Assembly (NCBI GenBank): GCA_937952285.1
Contig: CALFZE010000124.1
Location: 1-64,000 of the forward strand
Origin: UBA2428 sp002343545
GTDB lineage: Bacteria > Bdellovibrionota > UBA2428
Reading direction: 5' to 3'
Length of the DNA: 64,000 bases
A program made the position numbers and the translations under genes. This document shows, in pieces, positions 33,615-42,131 of the stretch. The notes under the pieces were generated by a model. It was not told where the DNA came from, searched no databases, and saw nothing but the letters and a program-made list of their open reading frames with translations. The first letter of the stretch is position 1. Each line of letters begins with the position of its first letter.

Positions 33615-35693
33615 TCAGATGCAAGGCTTGTCGCGAGCGACCGAGACGGCGCAGGCTTTCCAAGCTTCGCCAAGTCCGTAGACGACGCCCAAGCGTCGGC
33701 GAATCTCGGCGACGTTCAGATGCCCACCCGACTTGGTCGAATCCGTTCCCTTGTCCGTCATCCAGTGCCAACGCATGAGACTCGTCAAAGTGGAGTCTTG
33801 TCCGCGGTCCAACAGCCCCTTGATCTCCTCGGTCGAGATCGGTTCGTGGACGAATCCCTTAATGTCGAGTTCTTTGCCTTCCACCGAAAAGAAGCTTTCC
33901 CGGACCGAGAAGATCTCGCACGTCGTGCAAGTCACCGGAACGATCATCGGCCGGTGGCCGGCTTCGATGAGTTTCTCCACGAAGCCGCGGGCAAAACTCG
34001 GCGCGATCGGACGGGAATCGAAGCCCATCCCGGTCGCGAGCGAGCCTTCCGGGTAGATCACGATCTTGCGGGTCTGGCCGGCTTCGAGCGAACGTAGAGT
34101 CTGCGCGAGAGGTTCGCCCCCTTGGCGGCCCACGAAAATGAAGTTCTCGTCGTCGTAAAGCGCCTTGCCGGCGAAGTTCGGGTACATCAGGCCGTAAGCG
34201 ACGAGCAAAGTGTTGTGGAGTTTCAGGTTGCTCATGAAAACCATGTCTCGCTGAGCCGTCGTGTGGTTGATCGCGTAGATCACGACTCCGTTCGAAGCTT
34301 CGTGCTTTTGGCGGGCCTGTTCGGTGTCCAGATCCTGAATGTCGATGCGCGCCCCGGCGCCGTTCCCGGCCCCCCGGAAGATCTGTTCGATGCTGGCCGT
34401 GATCGGCGTCTTGTCGACCCTTCCACGCTCCGAGTTCATGAGGTCCGGGATGGCGCTCAGGAAGCCGCCGATGCCATGGAGATAGTATCCGATTTCCTTG
34501 AGCCCGCTCGTCTTGGGAACTTTGTACCCGATCTTGGCGAAGTAAGTCCGGGCTCCGTTGAAGAGTCCCGTTAGGGCCAGAAGACGACGACCGCCGTCCT
34601 CGGGCGTCCCGTAGGAGTTCGTCTGTTCACGGTAGAAACGGGCCGCTTCGGTCACGCCGAAGAGCGCTTCGGCCGCCTCCGTCCAAGCGCGAGAACCCAC
34701 CTTCAAAGAGGTCGGGAAGACTCCGATCGCGACGCGCTCGATCTCGTTCGCGAAGAACTCGGTCTGGAGACGGGAGTAGCGATCGTAGTCCCGGTAGAGC
34801 GAGGAAAGCTTGGCGAAGTCTTCGGGCTTCGCGTCGGCCCGGGTGAGGCGCGCTTTCGTTTCGGAAGGCCGCGTTCCGAAATCCCGCTGGGCGCTCGCCC
34901 AGGCTTTGCGGAAGCTTTCTTCGGCCGCCAGAAGCTCCTTCTCTTCCTTGGCCGCGGTGCGGGACCGGGCGCGAACTCCGTCGAACTCATGGAGGAAAAG
35001 CGCATTCAAATCGACGCCTTGGATGTCGTCGCGCAGGAGGTCGACCCACTTGGCGCCGGCTTCGGCGTAGCGGCCGCGCATGCGGGCGTAGGCCCGGCGA
35101 AGCTCGGGATCCTCGAGCGCCGCCGTGGCGGCGAAGCCCATGCGATCCACGCGCGTGGGGGCCGCGCCGATGCCGAGTCGCTCGAAGGCCATGGCCCGCA
35201 AAAGCTCGCCGCGGAAGCCGTCCAAGAGGATGAGCGGCTTGGACTTGGAGATGGCGTAGGGGAACTCCGGGTGGGTCGAGTCGATCGCGACCAGATCGGA
35301 GGCATCGATCTCGGCACGCAAGCTCGAGTCGCTCGGCAACACCTCGATACGAGCGCGGTCGGGGTAAGCCCACATGCGAGCTCGCAGGGCGCCGACGTCG
35401 GCGCCCCCCCGCGTGGTCTCCTGGACGCCGTGGCCGGTGGGGGAGCTCGTGTAACCGCGACTCCACGGGAAAAATTTGATGAGCGTCGGCTTGCGGATTT
35501 GTTTGGCGATCTGCCAAAGACCGTCGCCCGGGTTGAAGCCATGCCGGGCATCTTTCACGACCAAAACTTGTAGGCGCGCGTCTCGCGACGAGGAGCTCGC
35601 GGGTTCGCGCGAAACCTCGCCGGAGCGGGAAGCGCTGCACGCCGAGAGGAGGGCAAAACTCGATGCCAAGACGAGACGAAGCTTTAAAGCCAT
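33615..35693 (-). CDS. Lipoprotein with PlsC-like acyltransferase domain
   Basis: 692 aa. N-terminal lipoprotein signal with lipobox LSAC (Cys19). The first two-thirds has no recognised family. The C-terminal part (about residues 450-640) resembles the 1-acylglycerol-3-phosphate acyltransferase (PlsC) fold: motif I is NHTTAQRD with His477 and Asp483, motif III is IYPEGSLATG, and motif IV is IVPVTC. The spacing is HX5D, not the usual HX4D. A lipid-anchored acyltransferase would act in the periplasm or at the outer membrane, unlike cytoplasmic PlsC. Leaderless -10 TAGAAT ends 6 nt before the ATG. Confidence 0.7.
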   Translation of the reverse strand: MALKLRLVLASSFALLSACSASRSGEVSREPASSSSRDARLQVLVVKDARHGFNPGDGLWQIAKQIRKPTLIKFFPWSRGYTSSPTGHGVQETTRGGADVGALRARMWAYPDRARIEVLPSDSSLRAEIDASDLVAIDSTHPEFPYAISKSKPLILLDGFRGELLRAMAFERLGIGAAPTRVDRMGFAATAALEDPELRRAYARMRGRYAEAGAKWVDLLRDDIQGVDLNALFLHEFDGVRARSRTAAKEEKELLAAEESFRKAWASAQRDFGTRPSETKARLTRADAKPEDFAKLSSLYRDYDRYSRLQTEFFANEIERVAIGVFPTSLKVGSRAWTEAAEALFGVTEAARFYREQTNSYGTPEDGGRRLLALTGLFNGARTYFAKIGYKVPKTSGLKEIGYYLHGIGGFLSAIPDLMNSERGRVDKTPITASIEQIFRGAGNGAGARIDIQDLDTEQARQKHEASNGVVIYAINHTTAQRDMVFMSNLKLHNTLLVAYGLMYPNFAGKALYDDENFIFVGRQGGEPLAQTLRSLEAGQTRKIVIYPEGSLATGMGFDSRPIAPSFARGFVEKLIEAGHRPMIVPVTCTTCEIFSVRESFFSVEGKELDIKGFVHEPISTEEIKGLLDRGQDSTLTSLMRWHWMTDKGTDSTKSGGHLNVAEIRRRLGVVYGLGEAWKACAVSVARDKPCI

Positions 35694-35699
35694 ATCTCC

Positions 35700-35705
35700 A
35701 TTCTA
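35700..35705 (-). promoter_or_regulatory. Putative -10 element, leaderless start
   Basis: TAGAAT on the minus strand, 6 nt from the ATG at 35693. Confidence 0.5.
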
Positions 35706-35729
35706 CAGGCCGATCGGGGGACGCAAGAG

Positions 35730-36320
35730 TCAGAAAGCGGATGGTGTTCCGCTTCGCTTGGGATCCATCGGATCGAGTTCGCGGCGAAGGCCGCGCAGCT
35801 TTTCCGCCCACTCGCCGAGCTTCGCGGAATCCAGGTCGTCCGCGGTGGCCAGGAGCCGTTCGCGCACCCCGTCGATGCGACGATCGTACGCCTCCATCGA
35901 AGCATTGAAGACTTCTTCTAAATTGCGGAAGTCGTCGTCCGAACGGAGGCGAAGACGAACGCCCGTTTTCCCGTCACCGAAGTCCCGCAGCCGCCGGCGC
36001 AGCGCCATGAGCGGTCCCGCGATGCGCTGACTCAAGAACAAGCCCAAGGCGAAGAGCAGTCCCGTCATGAGCAGCAAGCTCGTGATCGTGCCGATCGTGA
36101 CGAGACGGAACTCGCGCGCGAGCGGCTCGACCATGTCGGGCATTTGGATGAGGGCGTCCTCCCTCAGCATGTCGTAGTTCATCTTGATGAAGAACAGAAG
36201 CGTGCCGCCGAGGACGAGGAAAACCGCTCCCGCCAAAAGGCAGACCCTCAAGGCGAAGCGGTACTGGAATCCCCGCTCGAGCACGAGCCGGGAACGGCGA
36301 CGTTCGGTCGAGCTCTTCAC
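35730..36320 (-). CDS. HAMP-domain membrane protein
   Basis: 196 aa with two membrane helices (about residues 23-42 and 72-95) bracketing a short periplasmic segment, followed by a HAMP domain (SQRIAGPLMALRRRLRDFGDG to NLEEVFNASMEAYDRRI) and a helical tail. There is no kinase, cyclase or MCP signalling domain, so it is a stand-alone HAMP relay protein. The GTG at 36320 overlaps the gshA stop by 4 nt and is preferred over more distal starts. Last gene of the mrp-lipase-arsA-arsA-gshA operon. Confidence 0.75.
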   Translation of the reverse strand: MKSSTERRRSRLVLERGFQYRFALRVCLLAGAVFLVLGGTLLFFIKMNYDMLREDALIQMPDMVEPLAREFRLVTIGTITSLLLMTGLLFALGLFLSQRIAGPLMALRRRLRDFGDGKTGVRLRLRSDDDFRNLEEVFNASMEAYDRRIDGVRERLLATADDLDSAKLGEWAEKLRGLRRELDPMDPKRSGTPSAF

Positions 36321-37579
36321 GCGGGGCACTCCTCGAGACCGGCCGCCGTGGCGTGCAGACGCGCGATGAAGGCGTAGACGTGCGGCAACGAAAGTTGCTC
36401 GCAAGGGCTCCGCCCGCGGATCTTCGCGAAGGGCCGCTCTTCCGGTCTGGTCATGACGCAATCCAAGGCTTCCAGTTTAGCACCCGGCTGGTTGAGGTTC
36501 AGCCAACGCCCCTCGCTTCCGAGCTTTTCCTGGATGCGGAGAAAGCCGCCGATCGCCAATCCGTTGACGAGGTAAAGCACGGGCTCGCCCACCACGAGAT
36601 TCTCGTCGGCGCCGTAGCTCAGCGCCGTCGGCACCGCTTCTTGCAGGATGAGGTTCTCGACCGCGACGGCGCCCTTGCCCTTACGCATCTTTTCCTGGAT
36701 CCATTTGCGGCGCTCGCGCACTTCCTGGCCCGAGGCCACGCTCAAAACGCCAAGGCCGTAGGTTCCCGCGTCGTTCTTCACGAAAACCCGCGGGGTCTCG
36801 CCGATCTCGCGCTCGCCGTAACCGCGTTTCAGCGTCTCGATCATCTGGTCGACCTTGTTCGCGAGATGATCGATGCCTTCGTCCGTGGAGAGGTCCGGCA
36901 AGGGGATCGTCCACGAGAGCGGCGCGAAGTACCAGGGATCGAAGAAGTCGAGTTGGCGCGCGATCGATTTGAGCAGCCCCTCGACGATCTGCTGATGGTC
37001 GGACTTGCGACGGCGGTACCACCCGAGCTTCGGGCTCGGGAAGGTAGGCAGGTGCACGTCCTTCAGGAAAGCCGGCAATCCGCCGGACAGATCGTGGTTG
37101 AGCAGGATCGCGTCCGCGCCCTCGAGCGCGACTTGGGGGGGAAGGTATTCGAGCACGGCGCCCGACGCGGTCTTGAGCGGCCAAGCCTTCGGGATCGGCG
37201 GTCCCGACCAGGCCAAGCGCACCTCGCACCCGGCCTCGCGCAGCAGTCCCAAGATCCCGCTGAGGTTCTCGAGGTAACCGGCGTTGTTCGTGTGCGACTC
37301 GGGCACCACGGTAATTTTCCAAGGCGCGGTCTTGAGCAGTTTGGCGGCCAGAAACTCCCGCATGCGCTGCGATCCCCGCGCCCGATCGTTCGCGGTCAGC
37401 ACGTTGAAGCCCGCCGGGAAGAGATTCACGTCGACCGCGCAAACCTTCCAGCCGGAGTCCCGGATATCGAGCGAGGCGTAGACCGGATAACCGCAACTCG
37501 AAACGCGGGCTTGCAACAAAGGCAATACCTCGTCCATGCGCTCGACGAGCACCTCGAAAAACTTCGCGGCCGAGGACAT
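36317..37579 (-). CDS. gshA: Glutamate-cysteine ligase, GshA (Thiobacillus ferrooxidans-type)
   Basis: 420 aa enzyme ligating Glu and Cys with ATP, the first step of glutathione synthesis. It belongs to the rarer TIGR02049-type family rather than the Escherichia coli GshA type: YASLDIRDSGWKVCAVDVNLFPAGFNVL near the N-terminus and VFVKNDAGTYGLGVLSV (ATP-grasp-like) are its hallmarks. No gshB is visible in the window. The start overlaps by one base the stop of the upstream ArsA-type gene. Confidence 0.88.
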   Translation of the reverse strand: MSSAAKFFEVLVERMDEVLPLLQARVSSCGYPVYASLDIRDSGWKVCAVDVNLFPAGFNVLTANDRARGSQRMREFLAAKLLKTAPWKITVVPESHTNNAGYLENLSGILGLLREAGCEVRLAWSGPPIPKAWPLKTASGAVLEYLPPQVALEGADAILLNHDLSGGLPAFLKDVHLPTFPSPKLGWYRRRKSDHQQIVEGLLKSIARQLDFFDPWYFAPLSWTIPLPDLSTDEGIDHLANKVDQMIETLKRGYGEREIGETPRVFVKNDAGTYGLGVLSVASGQEVRERRKWIQEKMRKGKGAVAVENLILQEAVPTALSYGADENLVVGEPVLYLVNGLAIGGFLRIQEKLGSEGRWLNLNQPGAKLEALDCVMTRPEERPFAKIRGRSPCEQLSLPHVYAFIARLHATAAGLEECPA

Positions 37580-38649
37580 CAGAGAAACCTTCCTTCCTGT
37601 ATGAGCTGCCGACCTAAACGGGTCAGGCGATTCAGATCGAGTTCGTGGCCCGAGGCGCGCGCGAGCTCCGCGCGGGGGGCGTCACCCAAACGGGCGGCGA
37701 TCTCGGCGCGGAGCCGCGCCTCGTTCGCCTGTCGGGCCCGCAGAGCCGACGCGGTTTCCGCGCCGAGCGCCGCCTCGAGCGCGCCCGGGGGAAGCGGGTC
37801 CGCCGGCAGGCACTTGTTCAGGGCGAGAACGCGTCGGCCCGGCAGGCCGCGCGTTTCGATCTCGCGCGAGAGAAAAACGGCTTCCTCGACGGGATAGGTC
37901 TCGGGAGTCGCCACGAGCAAGAATTCCGTGCGGTCCGAACCCGTCCACATCTCGATCTCCCGCGCGCGTCGCTTGAGAACTTCGTAGACGGGACGAAACT
38001 CCGTCAGCAAGGTGGAGAGCTCGCCGAGAAAACTCTTCCCGAGGAAGCCGCGAAAAAGTTCGAGGGCCTGTCCGCGGCCCGTGTCGATCAATCTCGAAAA
38101 GAAACCCTTCTCCGTCAAGCGTTCGGACTCCACGAAAAAGCGGAGCACGCTCTCGTCGAAGAAACGGAGCAGGTGACCAGGGCTGTCGAGAAAATCGAGC
38201 GCGTGCCGGGAGGGCGGCGTATCGAGGATGCACACGTCAAAGTCGCCGCCGCGGCCGACCGCGAGAATCCGCTCGACGCCCAAGTACTCCTCGATGCCGC
38301 CGAGTTGGCCCTGCAGCACCTTGAAGAGACGATTGCCGAGCACGCGGTCGGCGGTCTGCGGCGCGTACTGGCGCACGAGACTCTCGAGCGCGCTGCGGGA
38401 ATCCAACCAAAGCGCGTCGGCCGATCCGCCGCCCGGCGCTTCGAAAACCCGTCGCGGTTCGATCGACAGGGACTCGAGCCCCAGGATCGTCGCCAGGCGC
38501 TTGGCCGGATCGACGGTCAGCACGACGCTCCTCAGCCCGAGCTCGGCGAAGCCGAGCGCGAGCGCCGCCGAAAGCGTCGTCTTCCCCACGCCGCCGCCGC
38601 CCAAAGTGACGACGAGCCGGGCCTTCGGCACCTCGATCGAAGGATTCAC
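37579..38649 (-). CDS. ArsA/GET3-type ATPase, member lacking the signature lysine
   Basis: 356 aa. P-loop LGGGGVGKTT (residues 16-25), switch I region VDPAKRLATILG, and Walker B DVCILDTPPSRHALDFLD. In ArsA/GET3 ATPases the deviant Walker A is GKGGVGKT, whose first Lys reaches across the dimer; here that position is Gly18. The partner gene upstream retains the lysine. It overlaps both neighbours. It resembles the paired ArsA-like proteins of actinobacteria and myxobacteria; the cargo is unknown, and there is no evidence for arsenite transport. Confidence 0.85.
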   Translation of the reverse strand: MNPSIEVPKARLVVTLGGGGVGKTTLSAALALGFAELGLRSVVLTVDPAKRLATILGLESLSIEPRRVFEAPGGGSADALWLDSRSALESLVRQYAPQTADRVLGNRLFKVLQGQLGGIEEYLGVERILAVGRGGDFDVCILDTPPSRHALDFLDSPGHLLRFFDESVLRFFVESERLTEKGFFSRLIDTGRGQALELFRGFLGKSFLGELSTLLTEFRPVYEVLKRRAREIEMWTGSDRTEFLLVATPETYPVEEAVFLSREIETRGLPGRRVLALNKCLPADPLPPGALEAALGAETASALRARQANEARLRAEIAARLGDAPRAELARASGHELDLNRLTRLGRQLIQEGRFL

Positions 38650-39584
38650 GTGCTTCCCCCTTGCGACCAGGCCGCGGCGAAACGCTCCACGACGACCTTC
38701 GCCGAAGCCTCGACGAAGTCCGGAATCTTCACGAAGGTCGCCGCGTCCAGCTTCGTCCGCAGCTCGGACTCAAGACGGGCTTGCTCATCGTGCCGCTCGC
38801 GTTCGAACTTCACTTCCTCGCGCCAAGCCTCGGAAAGGTTTTCGCCGGACTCACCCTGCGCTTGCGCGCGCGGACGGCAGCGATTGAAAAGCAAAGACGG
38901 ACGGGGCAGGCGCAGACGTTCCAACTCGGAGCGCAACTCGATCGTCTCCCGCACCGGAACTTCTTCGGGCAAGGCGACGATCCAGAATTTCGTCCGCTCC
39001 GGGTCGCGCACGAAATCCATGATCTCGGAGGCCTGACGGAAGATGAGTCCCGACCCGAAAACTTCGACGAGGGCCGCCACGCTCTCGAAAAGCGCGAGGC
39101 CATGCCCCGTCGCGGGCGCGTCGACGACGACGTCCGACCAGGGCTCGGAATCCGAAGCGCGCCCGTAGGCGGCTTCCCAGTGAAGCTTGCCCAGCAGCAC
39201 GGAGGGTTCGAGGCCGGGGCAAACGTCGATGAACGCCGATACGATCTTGTTGTCGGTGACCTTCTCGGCGACGCGCTCGCGCAGGCCGGCCGTCACGGAA
39301 GCCAGCGTCCCGGTTTCGTTACCGAGCGCGAGGAGCTTGCCGAAGTACTGCCGAAAGGTCTCCTTCGGGAGGATGCGCGATCCGAAGCCGCCGGGGATGC
39401 CGAGCGGTCGGTTCTCGAAGGGAGCCCCCGGCAATCCCAACCACTCCAGGGCGCGGCCCGATCCTTGGACGTCGACGAGCAAGACGGGACGCCGGCCGGT
39501 CGCGAGCAACTGCCGCGTCAAGGCCGCCGCCGCGGTCGACTTCCCGACCCCGCCTTTTCCGGTCACGATGTGCAGCTTAGCCAT
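38646..39584 (-). CDS. ArsA/GET3-type ATPase, canonical P-loop member
   Basis: 312 aa. It begins MAKLHIVTGKGGVGKST: signature Lys10 and catalytic Lys15 are both present. DVQGSGRALEWLG (switch I) and DVVVDAPATGHGLALFESV (Walker B/switch II) follow. The ATG at 39584 is chosen because the P-loop must lie at the extreme N-terminus. It overlaps the lipase stop by 8 nt and the second ArsA-type start by 4 nt, indicating obligate co-expression and probably a heterodimer. Confidence 0.87.
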   Translation of the reverse strand: MAKLHIVTGKGGVGKSTAAAALTRQLLATGRRPVLLVDVQGSGRALEWLGLPGAPFENRPLGIPGGFGSRILPKETFRQYFGKLLALGNETGTLASVTAGLRERVAEKVTDNKIVSAFIDVCPGLEPSVLLGKLHWEAAYGRASDSEPWSDVVVDAPATGHGLALFESVAALVEVFGSGLIFRQASEIMDFVRDPERTKFWIVALPEEVPVRETIELRSELERLRLPRPSLLFNRCRPRAQAQGESGENLSEAWREEVKFERERHDEQARLESELRTKLDAATFVKIPDFVEASAKVVVERFAAAWSQGGST

Positions 39585-40332
39585 GCTTGACTGCAGCTTC
39601 TCTCGCGAAGGGAGCTTCGAGGATACGTACGACCGTCCGAATGACGTTTCGATCGTGGAGAAGCCCGGCGTGCCCGATACCGTCGAAAATAAGATTGGGA
39701 ACGTGGGGCAAGAAAGTCGCCTGCGACTTGGCGACCAGATCGAGCCCACCGCGCAAGTTCCAGTAATGGACCTGGCCGGGCAACGGCTCGTCACGCAGCC
39801 GCGCGAAGAGTTTCGAGCCCGAACGGAGGTCGCGAATGCAGGGAGGGAACGGAAAGCGGAAGAAGAAGTTTCCTCCGTGGGGAACGCCCAAAAAAACGAC
39901 CTTGTCGACGAGCGAAGCAAAGTCCGGATCGAGCAGGGCCACGCGGGTCACCATGCCCCCGAGCGAATGCGCGACGATGCGGGCGCGGCCCAATGGGTTC
40001 GCGTGCGCGCAACGCGCGAGCGCGCGACGCACGAAACGCTTGAGCTCCTCGGCCATCTTCTCGAGGGATTGGATCGAGGTCCAAAGCTCGAGCGTCGACA
40101 GGTTGCGGAAGCCCTCGCGACCGAGCACCCGCTCGAAGCGGTGGAACGCGGAGGCGTTGTGGAAAATCCCGTGCACGAGCACGACCGGCGCGCAATGCTC
40201 GGCACGGCTCGTGTCTTCGTTCGCCATCGCGTTGCGCAGGAAAGCCGACTGCACGCGATCCAGGCCCCAGCCCACGGGATGATAGGTCGTCACGGCGACC
40301 GTCCTCAAGGATTCACGGATCCAATGCCTCAC
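39577..40332 (-). CDS. Alpha/beta-hydrolase, lipase/esterase type
   Basis: 251 aa. Oxyanion motif VLVHGIFHNAS (about residues 51-61), nucleophile elbow AHSLGGM (Ser in GxSxG-like HSLGG), and catalytic His in GIGHAGLLHD near the C-terminus. It resembles the triacylglycerol lipase/PGAP1-like group. No signal peptide is evident, although residues 1-30 form a basic amphipathic segment. It overlaps mrp by 4 nt. Confidence 0.82.
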   Translation of the reverse strand: MRHWIRESLRTVAVTTYHPVGWGLDRVQSAFLRNAMANEDTSRAEHCAPVVLVHGIFHNASAFHRFERVLGREGFRNLSTLELWTSIQSLEKMAEELKRFVRRALARCAHANPLGRARIVAHSLGGMVTRVALLDPDFASLVDKVVFLGVPHGGNFFFRFPFPPCIRDLRSGSKLFARLRDEPLPGQVHYWNLRGGLDLVAKSQATFLPHVPNLIFDGIGHAGLLHDRNVIRTVVRILEAPFAREAAVKHG

Positions 40333-41414
40333 GCGGACTCCTGCGCGCGCGCGACGCTCGCGCGGTGGGCGACCCGGCGCGACATCTCGAGGAAAATCTT
40401 CGCGACCTCGTGCTCCGGCTGGCTCGCCACGACGGGTTTCCCGTTATCGCCCGCGCGCACGAGCGTCACGTCGAGCGGAACGCGTCCCAAGAAAGGAACG
40501 CCCAGGCGTTCCGCTTCTTTCTCGGCGCCGCCCGAGCCGAAGATATCCGTTTCCCCGCGACAATGCGGACACACGAAACCGCTCATGTTCTCGACGAGTC
40601 CGAGCACCGGGATTTTCATTTTGCGGAACATCGCGATGCCTTTCGAGGCGTCCGCCAAGGAAAGGTCTTGCGGCGTCGACACGACGACGGCGCCCGCCAC
40701 GTCGACGGCGTGATACAACGCGAGGTGAACGTCACCGGTTCCGGGCGGCAGATCGACGACGAGGTAATCGAGTTCCGGCCACTCGACGTCTCTCAGCATC
40801 TGTTCGACGGCCTTACCGGATTGGGGGCCACGCAAAAGCGTCGCTTCGCCCACGGGGGCGAAAAAGGCGAAACTCATGCAGGGCATTCCGTAAGCCGTCA
40901 CGGGTTGGATTCTACCCTGCTTCACGGCCGGCATCGCCGTCAGCCCGAGTTGAATCGCGGCCGAGGGTCCCTGAACGTCGGCATCCAAGAAACCGACCCG
41001 GGCTCCTTCGCGGAGCAGGGAAAGCGCGAGATTCAGCGCGACGGTGGACTTTCCGACCCCGCCCTTGCCCGCGCCCACGGCGATGACCTGGGCGATGCCG
41101 GGGAGGGACTTCGCGCCCCGTCCCGATTGGACGCGCCCCGTCACGGTCAGCTTGAGGGATCGAACGCCGGCCACGCCTTCTACGAGGCGTCGCGCCTCGG
41201 ATTCGAAATGAGAGCGTAGCGGGCAAGCCGGCGTCGTAAGCTCCAGCGTCAAGGAGACCTCGTGGCCGAGAGGATACCGCTTGAGCAAGAGCTCCTTCAC
41301 GAATCCGGCCGAGACGACGTCCTTATCGAGATCCGGGTCCTTGAGTTCGCGCAAAGCGTTCAAGATCCGATCGCGCAATCCGGCTTCTCCAGCGTCGTTC
41401 GCCGCGTCGTTCAT
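40329..41414 (-). CDS. Mrp/ApbC-type iron-sulfur cluster carrier ATPase
   Basis: 361 aa. N-terminal MIP18/DUF59 domain (LRDRILNALRELKDPDLDKDVVSAGFVKEL, about 14-95), P-loop GAGKGGVGKSTVALNLA, DADVQGPS, Walker B YLVVDLPPGTGD and the metal-binding pair CPHC near residue 280. It delivers [4Fe-4S] clusters to apoproteins. First gene of the six-gene minus-strand operon. It is divergent from lpoB. Confidence 0.93.
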   Translation of the reverse strand: MNDAANDAGEAGLRDRILNALRELKDPDLDKDVVSAGFVKELLLKRYPLGHEVSLTLELTTPACPLRSHFESEARRLVEGVAGVRSLKLTVTGRVQSGRGAKSLPGIAQVIAVGAGKGGVGKSTVALNLALSLLREGARVGFLDADVQGPSAAIQLGLTAMPAVKQGRIQPVTAYGMPCMSFAFFAPVGEATLLRGPQSGKAVEQMLRDVEWPELDYLVVDLPPGTGDVHLALYHAVDVAGAVVVSTPQDLSLADASKGIAMFRKMKIPVLGLVENMSGFVCPHCRGETDIFGSGGAEKEAERLGVPFLGRVPLDVTLVRAGDNGKPVVASQPEHEVAKIFLEMSRRVAHRASVARAQESA

Positions 41415-41469
41415 GACTCAGAATGCTGCCCCCTTCGTCCCGATCTGTCCATGTCGGAACTCGTCGTGC

Positions 41470-41475
41470 TAAGCT
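41470..41475 (+). promoter_or_regulatory. Extended -10 element of lpoB
   Basis: TGC-TAAGCT, 29 nt before the ATG; unlike its neighbours this gene has a leader with the strong ribosome-binding site GAGGAGG. Confidence 0.45.
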
Positions 41476-41504
41476 GCCTCGCGGACAGAACCTGAGGAGG
41501 TCCC

Positions 41505-42110
41505 ATGAAAGCCCCGTCTCTCGCTCGCATCGCACTCGCCTTCGTCGCCGTTGCCTTCGTGGGATGCGCGGAACGCCGCTTTACGGAAGGCGAGTACGAC
41601 GACGTCAACGAAGTCCGTCTCCTCGACGACAAGTTCAACGAGTCCGACATCACCGCGCTCGCCGACGAGATGATCGGATCGATGGCCGCCCACCCGATCT
41701 TCGTGGACGCCAAGCTCCCGCCCGTCGTGCAGGTCGAAACGGTCCGCAACAAGACGACCGAACACATCGACACGAAATCCATCACCGACACGATCCGTAC
41801 GGCGCTCATCAAGACGGGCAAGGTCCGCTTCGCCAACAAGGAAGACCGCGCCACGCTCGACAACGAAGTCGACTACCAACAGCAATCCGGGCGCGTTCGC
41901 CGCGACACGCAGAAGCCGCGCGACGGCTCGATCGGCACGGATTACATCCTGAGCGGCGATCTCATTTCGAACGTGCAGGAAGTCGGCAACCGCAAGCTCG
42001 TCTTCTACCGCTTGACGCTGAACCTCACGAACCTCACGACGGGCCTCATCGAGTGGTCCGAAGAGAAGCCCCTGCGTAAGCGCTTCAAGAAGCGCGGCGT
42101 CGGCGCGTAA
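41505..42110 (+). CDS. LpoB-like penicillin-binding protein activator lipoprotein
   Basis: 201 aa outer-membrane lipoprotein. Lipobox FVGC (Cys21). The LpoB/PF13036 fold spans about residues 35-195: FNESDITALADEMIGSM, the strand PVVQVETVRNKTTEHIDTKSI, and GTDYILSGDLISNVQEVGNRKLVFYRLTLNLTNLTTGLIEWSEEK. LpoB-type proteins activate bifunctional PBP1b. It precedes a COG3014-like lipoprotein gene by 21 nt, an association seen in other bacteria. Confidence 0.85.
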   Translation: MKAPSLARIALAFVAVAFVGCAERRFTEGEYDDVNEVRLLDDKFNESDITALADEMIGSMAAHPIFVDAKLPPVVQVETVRNKTTEHIDTKSITDTIRTALIKTGKVRFANKEDRATLDNEVDYQQQSGRVRRDTQKPRDGSIGTDYILSGDLISNVQEVGNRKLVFYRLTLNLTNLTTGLIEWSEEKPLRKRFKKRGVGA

Positions 42111-42131
42111 TCCCGAAGACGCGTCCCCGGA

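Noticed and set aside
37579..39584. Arsenical resistance operon
   Set aside because: ArsA-type ATPases are present, but no arsB, arsC, arsR or metal-binding Cys triad is visible.
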